DNA of 5,697 nucleotides. Source: DASQDN01 sp035630195. GTDB lineage: Bacteria; Acidobacteriota; Terriglobia; Bryobacterales; Bryobacteraceae. The DNA lies in assembly GCA_035630195.1 (NCBI GenBank), contig DASQLD010000034.1, positions 1 through 5,697 of the forward strand, read 5' to 3'. The notes under the pieces are model-generated. The model did no database searches. It was not told the origin of the DNA and saw only the letters and a program-made list of their open reading frames with translations. This document shows positions 1-5,697 of this stretch, one piece after another. Both the position numbers and the translations under genes were made by a program. Numbering within the stretch: position 1 is the first letter of the stretch; every line of letters begins with the position of its first letter.

Positions 1-402
1 GATTTCCGAGCGCGTGTGCAGCAGCTTATGACCATCATGGGACTCCGTCCGGAGCTGGCCGAACGTTACCCGCGTCAATTGTCTGGCGGTGAGAAGCAAC
101 GAGTCGGCATCGCTCGCGCTCTTGCGGCCGAACCGAGGCTATTGTTGCTGGACGAACCGTTCGCCGCGCTCGATCCTGTCACTCGCTTTGAATTGCAGAA
201 GCACTTTATCGGCCTGCGCAGGGAGTACGGAGCCACCGCGATCTTCGTCACCCATGACGTTCGCGAGGCTTTACTGGTAGCGTCTCGAATCGCCGTGATG
301 CGGGAAGGAACAATCGAAACGGTGCTACCCACGGACGAGTTTCTCACAGCGACGACGCCCGAGGCCAACGCTTTCCTAGCCAGCGTGCGGAACACGGCGT
401 GA
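1..402 (+). CDS. Osmoprotectant/quaternary-amine ABC transporter ATP-binding protein, 3' part
   Basis: This is the C-terminal 133 residues of an ABC ATPase. The frame is open from base 1, so the start, Walker A and Q-loop lie upstream of the window. Numbering from base 1, the ABC signature LSGGEKQR is at residues 27-34, Walker B LLLLDEP at 47-53, the D-loop A-L-D at 56-58 and the H-loop T-H-D at 84-86. All these ATP-hydrolysis residues look intact. Placement in the OpuCA/OsmV/ProV-like group rests mainly on the downstream permease and binding-protein genes. The protein ends only 48 residues after the H-loop histidine, so it lacks the C-terminal tandem CBS domains found in OpuCA and ProV. It should sit on the cytoplasmic side and power the adjacent permease. 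Its TGA stop overlaps the next start (GTGA), suggesting translational coupling. The ATPase call is very secure; the substrate class is inferred. Confidence 0.93.
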   Translation, partial: DFRARVQQLMTIMGLRPELAERYPRQLSGGEKQRVGIARALAAEPRLLLLDEPFAALDPVTRFELQKHFIGLRREYGATAIFVTHDVREALLVASRIAVMREGTIETVLPTDEFLTATTPEANAFLASVRNTA

Positions 403-1019
403 ATCAAGCGTTGCTGCGTGAAGTGCTGACACTTACCGTCGAGCATCTATGGCTCGTTTCGATCGCGATCCTGATCGCGGTAAGTATCGCTGTACCCCTA
501 GGAGTTTTTCTTGCACGCAGAGCTTCAGTGCGGGGCTGGGCCTTAGGGTTTACGAATATCGTGCAAACAATTCCAAGTCTTGCACTATTCGGCTTTCTCT
601 TGCCGGTCCCTTTCATAGGTGGCATCGGTAAGCGCACGGCGATCGTAGCGCTTGTGCTCTACGCGCTTCTTCCTGTGCTCCGCAATACGATCGTCGGTAT
701 GCTGGGCGTTGATCGTGGAGTTCGCGAGTCAGCCATCGCGATGGGAATGACGAGCCGTCAACTGCTCTGGCAAGTTGAGCTACCATTAGCGGCTGCCGCA
801 ATCATGGCCGGTGTGCGCATCGCAACAGTCTCGACAATAGGGACCGCAACCATCGCAGCCGCGATTGGAGGTGGCGGATTAGGTACGTTTATCTTTCGCG
901 GTATCGCAATGGTCGATTCCAAGACAGTTTTGGCCGGAGCAGTTCCCGCTGCGATAATCGCACTATTCGCGGATGGAGGTTTGGGTTGGCTAGAGCGCAA
1001 GCTGTCATCCTGGTCATAG
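399..1019 (+). CDS. Osmoprotectant/quaternary-amine ABC transporter permease (OpuCB/OsmW-like)
   Basis: This 206-residue inner-membrane protein has the size and layout of OpuCB/OsmW-type permeases, which form the channel as a dimer. Hydrophobic segments lie at about residues 14-38, 51-72, 79-100, 132-156 and 176-195. The segment Q-T-I-P-S-L-A-L-F-G-F (56-66) is typical of the family. The cytoplasmic EAA coupling loop is at about 109-131 (E110-S-A, G116, L128-P129) and contacts the ATPase. The GTG start at 399 overlaps the ATPase stop by four bases; the Shine-Dalgarno match is weak (GCGGA at 387-391), so coupling to upstream translation is likely. The 3' end overlaps the binding-protein gene by 34 bases in another frame. 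In some relatives (EgtU, OpuCB-OpuCC fusions) the permease and binding domain are one polypeptide; here they are separate. The transported compound cannot be read from this protein. Confidence 0.92.
   Translation: MNQALLREVLTLTVEHLWLVSIAILIAVSIAVPLGVFLARRASVRGWALGFTNIVQTIPSLALFGFLLPVPFIGGIGKRTAIVALVLYALLPVLRNTIVGMLGVDRGVRESAIAMGMTSRQLLWQVELPLAAAAIMAGVRIATVSTIGTATIAAAIGGGGLGTFIFRGIAMVDSKTVLAGAVPAAIIALFADGGLGWLERKLSSWS
975..980 (+). promoter_or_regulatory. Strong Shine-Dalgarno for the binding-protein gene
   Basis: GGAGGT lies within the permease coding sequence, with five bases between it and the TTG codon at 986. This near-perfect anti-16S match is what fixes the uncommon TTG as the start of the binding protein. 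No ATG or GTG in that frame would keep the whole signal peptide. Confidence 0.75.
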
Positions 1020-1852
1020 TCGCAACCCTTTTGTGCGGCTGCTCAGGAAAATCACGCATTGTAGTGGGATCTAAGAACTTCACTGAACAGGTCGTGCTCG
1101 GTGAAATCATTGCGCAACATCTTGAGAAGGAACTCGGAATCAGCGTAGAACGCAAGCTGAACCTGGGTGGAACCCTTCTAGCGCACGAAGCACTGAAGTC
1201 CGGCGCCATTGATATCTATCCTGAGTACACGGGAACCGCTTTAACTGCGGTCCTGAAGCAAACTCCGGGCTCCGATGCCTCCGCTGTATTTGATCAGGTA
1301 AGAAGGGAATATGCAGAACGATGGGGCCTATTATGGCTCAAACCGCTGGGATTCAATAATTCGTTTGCAATGGTTGTCTCCACCGACGTAAAATCCAACA
1401 CTTTGACCGAGGCCGTCACTGAAAAACTTTGGCGACTGGGTGTAGGATACGAGTTCCAGCAGCGAGCCGACGGACTGGCCGGCTTGCTGAAAGCTTATCC
1501 GCTGCGACTGCGGGATGCTCCGATCAGCATGGACCTTGGGCTACTCTACTCGGCTTTACAAGGTGGCAAAGTGGACATGGTTGCAGCTAACTCAACTGAC
1601 GGATTGCTTTCCGTTCTGCGCGTAAAAGTACTTACCGATGACAAACGGTATTTCCCCCCATATGAATGTTCGATCCTGGTGAGGGACGCGGCGGCATCGA
1701 AGAATCCGAGCTTGGTAGCAGTTCTGCGGCAGTTATCAGGCAAATTCGACGACACAAAGATGCGGCGGTTGAACTACGCGGTCGATGGGCAGCATCGAAG
1801 TGTGAATGAAGTCGCTTCCGAAGCTCTACGTCAGATCGAACTCGGCAATTAG
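986..1852 (+). CDS. Osmoprotectant ABC transporter substrate-binding lipoprotein (OpuCC/OsmF-like, OpuAC domain)
   Basis: This 288-residue protein is the extracytoplasmic ligand-capture part of the importer. The start is TTG with a strong Shine-Dalgarno. Residues 1-18 form a short hydrophobic signal peptide ending in the lipobox L16-C-G-C19, so C19 should be lipidated and the protein membrane-anchored. The mature part is a type F/OpuAC two-lobe fold: V-G-S-K-N-F-T-E-Q at 27-35, L-N-L-G-G-T at 58-63, A-I-D-I-Y-P-E-Y-T-G-T at 74-84, F-N-N-S-F at 123-127, S-T-D-G at 203-206 and Y-F-P-P-Y-E at 222-227. These are hallmarks of quaternary-amine binding proteins. By motif alignment from memory with Bacillus OpuCC, cage tyrosines match Y81 and Y226, while two other positions are F127 and N202. 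The ligand could therefore be betaine, choline, carnitine, ergothioneine or another cation. Family confidence is high; ligand confidence is low. Confidence 0.93.
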   Translation: MARAQAVILVIVATLLCGCSGKSRIVVGSKNFTEQVVLGEIIAQHLEKELGISVERKLNLGGTLLAHEALKSGAIDIYPEYTGTALTAVLKQTPGSDASAVFDQVRREYAERWGLLWLKPLGFNNSFAMVVSTDVKSNTLTEAVTEKLWRLGVGYEFQQRADGLAGLLKAYPLRLRDAPISMDLGLLYSALQGGKVDMVAANSTDGLLSVLRVKVLTDDKRYFPPYECSILVRDAAASKNPSLVAVLRQLSGKFDDTKMRRLNYAVDGQHRSVNEVASEALRQIELGN

Positions 1853-1938
1853 TATGTGCTTTTCGAAATAGGAACCAAGCGTTACGCTTCCACGAACGAA
1901 GCAAGGTTGAGGCAGGTCGAGAGTATCCTGACCGTTAG
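1853..1938 (+). other. Short spacer between binding-protein and FUSC genes
   Basis: This 86-base stretch carries no convincing gene. It contains a small perfect inverted repeat, AAGCG-tta-CGCTT at 1877-1889, but no T-run follows, so it is not a standard intrinsic terminator. I see no good -35/-10 pair (TTGAGG at 1907 has no matching -10) and no Shine-Dalgarno at the right distance before the ATG at 1939. Read-through from the importer operon is possible. Confidence 0.5.
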
Positions 1939-4122
1939 ATGGCTTCTCCGTCGACCACAACGAACTTTCCGGAGAAGCCCAGTTCCGGAGCCGCGCTGTG
2001 GGATACGATCACCCGCTTTGATACGTCGAAGATCGAGCCGTTGATTGCGTTTCGAAACGCAGTCGGTCTAACGGTTCCCCTCGCGCTAGCTGTCGCATTT
2101 GGTAATCCCACCGCGGGAACCATCGCTACTACCGGAGCGCTGAGCGTCGCCTTCTCCGATGGCAGTGATCCATACATACGGCGCGCCAAGCGAATGCTGA
2201 CGGCGACAATCTTTGTTTCGCTCGCAATCTTCATCGGAGCGCTGAGTGGACGTAACGATCTTGTCGCCATAGTATTAGTTACCACCTGGGCCTTCGCCGC
2301 AGGTATGCTGATAGCGATCGACAGTGCTTGGGCTGACATCGGACTGATCAGTTTGGTGACGCTGGTCGTCTTTGGCGCTCGTCCAATGAGCGTGGAAGAA
2401 GCCGCCTATTCTGGCGCCATTGCCCTTGGCGGAGGCCTTTTCCAAACAAGTTTGTCTCTCTCTTTCTGGCCTGTGCGACGGCATGAACCGCAGCGACGCG
2501 CTGTCGGCGAATTGTATCGGGGACTTGCGGAACTAGCTTCCGAACCTGTCAAAGCTTGGGAAGCCCCGCCAGCTAGCACGACGTTCTCGGAAGCCCACCA
2601 GGTGCTTGCGGGCGCGTGGGGTTTCCGCTCGGGTCAGGCTGAGCGTTTCTGGTCACTTCTCAGTCAAGCCGAGCGAATCCGTCTCAGCCTGCTGATGATC
2701 TTCCGGCTCCGGGCCCGCTTGGCCCGCGAGGACCCGAGCGGCGCCGGAGCAGAAATACTCGACGAGTGTCGTCAACTCGCATCGCGTATCTTAATCGACA
2801 TTAGCCGTACGCTGCTCGTTAATCGAAATGCTGCCACTGACTCGGAATCGGTCAGGCGCATCAGCATCATCGCTGAGACGCAACTCGAGCCCAATCCCCA
2901 ATCTCATTCCGCTGACCGTCAGGCACTCATTCGGGAGGCACGATACCAAATCGATGCCCTTGCAGGTCAACTCCGCTCTGCCATAGAACTGGCAAGTTAC
3001 TCGACACCTGTCGGACGGAAGATTTTCGAGCGCAAACAGGCCAATAACCCTTGGATGCTCCGGGTGGCAGGAACAATGGCAACCCTTCAGGCCAACTTGA
3101 GTCTCGATTCGGCGGTATGCCGCCATGCGATCAGGCTGGCGGCGTGCGTTGGCATTGGGCACGCTATTGGTAGAAGCGTCGATTGGGAACGCACGTACTG
3201 GTTAACCATGACGGTCGCGATTATCCTGAAACCCGACTTTACGGCTACTTTCAGTCGCGGTGTTCTCCGGTTGATCGGCACGTTCGCCGGTCTCTTCTTC
3301 GCCACGGTTCTATTCCACTTTCTGCCACTCGGGCCATTTCTCGAAGTAGCCTTCATTGCAGTCCTCGGTTTCGCCATGCGCTGCTATGGACCAGCCAACT
3401 ACGGTCTTTTCGTAATCGCCATCAGCGCCTTGATTGTAATGTTATTCGCCCTTACAGGCGTCGCTCCGGCTGAAGTAGTCGCCTCTCGGGGACTCAACAC
3501 GGCTGCAGGGGGACTTCTTGCGATCGCCGCATATGCGATCTGGCCAACTTGGGAGCGTACGCAAGTATCCGAAACTCTGGCGCAGATGTTGGATCGGTAT
3601 CGAGAATACTTCCGCGCCGTCCGCTACGGCTTCGTGGGATCCGAGAACGAGTACTCTCGAGAGATCGACCGCATCCGGCTCGTGGGACGATTGGCAAGGT
3701 CCAACCTCGAAGGCTCCGTTGAGCGACTTCGCGCCGAGCCTCGCTTTCCGGCAGCGTCGCTAACCCAGCTCTACGAGATATTAGCGAGTTCCCATCGCTT
3801 TGTGCATGCCGTGATGGCGCTCGAAGCTGGCTTGTCGCGAAGCCAGCCGGTTCCTGCACGACCGGAATTTCATGCGTTTGCGAATGCTGTCGAATTAACG
3901 CTGCATTCGCTGTCCGCCGCTTTGCGCGGCTCGCCCTTAGATCCGGCGGACTTGCCGAACCTGCGGGATGCGCACAACGCATTGCTCCAAGCAGGTGACC
4001 CTCTTGCCGAACGATACGCCTTGGTTAATGTCGAGTCCGACCGTATCACGAATAGTGTGAATACTTTGACTCTGCAGGTGTTCCAATGGCTATCACAGAT
4101 GCAACCGACCGTTACGCAGTAG
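1939..4122 (+). CDS. FUSC-family membrane protein (fusaric acid resistance/aromatic acid exporter-like)
   Basis: This 727-residue integral membrane protein has the duplicated layout of the FUSC superfamily (YccS, AaeB, FusC relatives). The first helix bundle spans about residues 38-178, with segments near 38-54, 57-72, 86-102, 107-127, 131-147 and 157-178. A mostly helical cytoplasmic region runs from about 180 to 390. The second bundle spans about 395-536, followed by a cytoplasmic tail of about 190 residues. The clearest family signature is in the second bundle: Y420-W-L-T-M-T, then K431-P-D-F, R440, and R444-x-x-G-T at 444-448. AaeB exports hydroxylated aromatic acids and other members are linked to fusaric acid resistance, but many are uncharacterised, so substrate and direction are inference. 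An in-frame TAG directly precedes the ATG, so no earlier start is possible. No Shine-Dalgarno is evident. A kinase gene follows after 15 bases in the same frame. Confidence 0.88.
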   Translation: MASPSTTTNFPEKPSSGAALWDTITRFDTSKIEPLIAFRNAVGLTVPLALAVAFGNPTAGTIATTGALSVAFSDGSDPYIRRAKRMLTATIFVSLAIFIGALSGRNDLVAIVLVTTWAFAAGMLIAIDSAWADIGLISLVTLVVFGARPMSVEEAAYSGAIALGGGLFQTSLSLSFWPVRRHEPQRRAVGELYRGLAELASEPVKAWEAPPASTTFSEAHQVLAGAWGFRSGQAERFWSLLSQAERIRLSLLMIFRLRARLAREDPSGAGAEILDECRQLASRILIDISRTLLVNRNAATDSESVRRISIIAETQLEPNPQSHSADRQALIREARYQIDALAGQLRSAIELASYSTPVGRKIFERKQANNPWMLRVAGTMATLQANLSLDSAVCRHAIRLAACVGIGHAIGRSVDWERTYWLTMTVAIILKPDFTATFSRGVLRLIGTFAGLFFATVLFHFLPLGPFLEVAFIAVLGFAMRCYGPANYGLFVIAISALIVMLFALTGVAPAEVVASRGLNTAAGGLLAIAAYAIWPTWERTQVSETLAQMLDRYREYFRAVRYGFVGSENEYSREIDRIRLVGRLARSNLEGSVERLRAEPRFPAASLTQLYEILASSHRFVHAVMALEAGLSRSQPVPARPEFHAFANAVELTLHSLSAALRGSPLDPADLPNLRDAHNALLQAGDPLAERYALVNVESDRITNSVNTLTLQVFQWLSQMQPTVTQ

Positions 4123-4137
4123 AATCAAACCAACAAC

Positions 4138-5697
4138 ATGGAACGTAAGGTCGACCCCTCGGCCATCGAGACCGCGCTTCTCCACAGCGGATCGTATTCG
4201 CCGTCGGGCGTTTCTTCCAGCGTCTCCGATGCCGGATCTCCATACTCCGGTGAAGAAGGCCGATTTTTGCCCGGCACGTTGCTCGGTGGACGATACCGGA
4301 TCATCGGTCTCATCGGCGTCGGCGGCATGGGCGAGGTGTATCGAGCCACGGACCTCACCTTGGGCCAGTCGGTTGCATTGAAATTTTTGCCCATCGAAGC
4401 AGCTTCGAATCAGCGGCTCCTCGAACGATTTCATGGTGAGGTACGTGTCGCGCGCCAAGTATCGCATCCCAACGTCTGCCGCGTATACGACATCGGACAG
4501 ATCGAAGGAATGCCGTTTATTGCGATGGAGTATGTGGACGGCGAGGACTTGGCGTCGCTATTGCATCGAATCGGTCGCCTGCCTGGCGACAAGGCAATCG
4601 AGACCGCGCGCAAAATCTGCGCCGGCTTGGCCGCCGCGCACGATAAAGGCGTAATTCATCGTGATTTGAAGCCTCACAACATCATGATGAACAAGCGCGG
4701 CGAGGTCCTCATTATGGACTTCGGCCTCGCAGCCATCGCCGACCAACTCACGGGCCACGAAGTGCGTAACGGCACGCCGGCCTACATGTCGCCCGAACAA
4801 CTGCGAGGCTCGGGAGTGACCGCGCGTAGCGACATCTATTCCCTAGGACTGGTGCTTTATGAGATCTTCACCGGCAAGCGTCCCTACGAAGCCAAGAGTA
4901 TCCAGCAATTGCTGGAGCAGCAGGAAGCTGCTCAACTCACCAGCATGTCTTCCATCGCTGCGGATGTCGATCCTGCCGTCGATCGCGCAGTTCGGCAGTG
5001 TCTCGATCCCGATCCTGCGCAACGGCCAGCGAGCGCTCTTGCCGTAGCAGCCGCCCTTCCGGGTGGCGATCCCCTCGCAGCCGCGCTCGCGGCGGGGGAA
5101 ACGCCGTCGCCGGAACTAGTCGCCTCTGCGGGCGCAACTCAGGGGCTCGCGCGGCGGTACTCAATCCCTTGTCTCTTGCTTGTCATTCTATGTCTCTTCG
5201 GATCCACCCTGGTGCGCGAGAGAAACGGCGCATTAATGCGTACGGACTTGGATTATTCCCCGGATGTGCTAGCCGTCAAGTCCAGAGCGATTGCTGAATT
5301 GCTCGGTTACCATAAGAAGCCGGGCGATTCCGCGCTCTGGCTTGATCATCGTGGTCGCTTCTTGGCTCACATGAAGGCGCTGCCTGGACCGCACAAGTGG
5401 GAGGAATGGCTCGCCTCCGACGCGCCTATCTCGTCGTTCTATCGAGAAGCGCCCCGCAGCCTCAATGCAGAGCCGTTTGGGTATGTCACGCGCGACAATC
5501 CGCCGCCGATGTTTCCCGGGATGGTCCAAGTCGTTCTCGATGGACAGGGTCGCCTACGGGATTTCTCGGCGGCGCCGTACGGACCCAGTGAAGACCTCGA
5601 GAAGCCTGTGACCCCGGAAGTAGTGTTTCAAGCCGCCGATTTGGATATCAAGGCCTTTACTGAAATCACGCCCGTAACCGTCCCGTTCCATGCGACC
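4138..5697 (+). CDS. Membrane-anchored Ser/Thr protein kinase (Hanks/PknB type), 3' truncated by window
   Basis: The frame is open from ATG 4138 to the window end: 520 residues, no stop reached. Residues 1-50 are a Ser/Gly-rich leader. The kinase domain (about 53-310) has every key element: glycine loop G60-V-G-G-M-G65, V-A-L-K82, helix-C E101, H174-R-D-L-K-P-H-N181 with catalytic D176, D194-F-G196, activation segment ending S218-P-E220, D232-I-Y-S-L-G, and R296 of subdomain XI. It should be an active RD kinase phosphorylating Ser/Thr. An Ala/Pro-rich linker (about 302-338) leads to one membrane span at about 342-359, so the rest is probably extracytoplasmic; that part (360-520) holds W401, W421, W424, D-N-P-P-P at 454-458 and a G-M-V-x-V-x-L-D stretch at 461-468. 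I know no characterised domain for it, though similar tails occur in Acidobacteria kinases. No other start is plausible, since the next in-frame ATG is inside the glycine loop. No Shine-Dalgarno is seen. Confidence 0.94.
   Translation, partial: MERKVDPSAIETALLHSGSYSPSGVSSSVSDAGSPYSGEEGRFLPGTLLGGRYRIIGLIGVGGMGEVYRATDLTLGQSVALKFLPIEAASNQRLLERFHGEVRVARQVSHPNVCRVYDIGQIEGMPFIAMEYVDGEDLASLLHRIGRLPGDKAIETARKICAGLAAAHDKGVIHRDLKPHNIMMNKRGEVLIMDFGLAAIADQLTGHEVRNGTPAYMSPEQLRGSGVTARSDIYSLGLVLYEIFTGKRPYEAKSIQQLLEQQEAAQLTSMSSIAADVDPAVDRAVRQCLDPDPAQRPASALAVAAALPGGDPLAAALAAGETPSPELVASAGATQGLARRYSIPCLLLVILCLFGSTLVRERNGALMRTDLDYSPDVLAVKSRAIAELLGYHKKPGDSALWLDHRGRFLAHMKALPGPHKWEEWLASDAPISSFYREAPRSLNAEPFGYVTRDNPPPMFPGMVQVVLDGQGRLRDFSAAPYGPSEDLEKPVTPEVVFQAADLDIKAFTEITPVTVPFHAT

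Noticed and set aside
75..446. A 123-codon open frame on the - strand
   Set aside because: It is antisense to the conserved ATPase signature and Walker B region and has no family resemblance.
1877..1889. Intrinsic terminator after the importer operon
   Set aside because: The stem is only five base pairs and no T-tract follows.
1856..2044. A 62-codon GTG-start open frame bridging the spacer and the FUSC start
   Set aside because: It is Arg-rich with no recognisable motif, has no ribosome site and mostly overlaps the well-supported FUSC gene in another frame.
1935..2339. A 134-codon open frame on the - strand
   Set aside because: It is antisense to the first FUSC membrane bundle; its low-complexity Ala/Val/Ser content mirrors the membrane-helix codons, with no motifs.
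3494..3982. A 162-codon open frame on the - strand
   Set aside because: It lies wholly antisense to the FUSC C-terminal coding region and has the Arg/Ser/Ala-rich composition expected of a reverse-frame shadow.
4123..4137. Possible programmed stop read-through between FUSC and kinase
   Set aside because: The bases after TAG (AATCAA) do not match the CAR-YYA read-through context, and an ATG is available right after, so reinitiation is simpler. The adjacency itself is kept as a finding.
4093..4467. A 124-codon open frame on the - strand across the FUSC-kinase junction
   Set aside because: It is antisense to the kinase leader and glycine loop, which are clearly coding on the + strand.

Overview
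The window holds five protein-coding genes, all on the + strand and tightly packed, with no RNA genes, mobile elements or CRISPR. The first and last genes are cut by the window edges. By eye the GC content is moderate to moderately high. The last gene is a Hanks-type Ser/Thr kinase with an N-terminal kinase domain, one membrane span and a C-terminal extracytoplasmic tail containing a 'G-M-V-x-V-x-L-D-x-x-G-R-L' segment. I associate that architecture with Acidobacteriota (Koribacter/Solibacter/Terriglobia-like), so this phylum is my best guess; it is inferred from gene content only.

Region 1 (1-1852) is a three-gene ABC importer operon of the osmoprotectant/quaternary-amine class (OpuC, OsmVWXF/YehWXYZ, EgtUV relatives). 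It encodes an ATPase (3' part only), a small inner-membrane permease and a lipoprotein substrate-binding protein. The genes overlap: GTGA between ATPase and permease, and 34 bases between permease and binding protein. The binding protein starts at TTG behind a strong Shine-Dalgarno sequence that lies inside the permease gene. Such systems import betaine, choline or other trimethylammonium compounds. The binding protein appears to lack part of the classical four-tyrosine cage, so the ligand is not certain.

Region 2 (1853-1938) is a short spacer with no convincing promoter or terminator. Region 3 (1939-4122) is a 727-residue FUSC-family membrane protein with two six-helix bundles, a putative efflux component for aromatic or other organic compounds. 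Region 4 (4138-5697) is the Ser/Thr kinase, starting 15 bases after the FUSC stop and in the same reading frame. The two are probably co-transcribed. Whether the importer operon continues into FUSC and the kinase cannot be decided, but nothing visible clearly separates them.

Nothing here is a clearly new system. The points most worth a second look are the altered ligand cage of the binding protein, the FUSC-kinase pairing in one frame, and the uncharacterised extracytoplasmic domain of the kinase.
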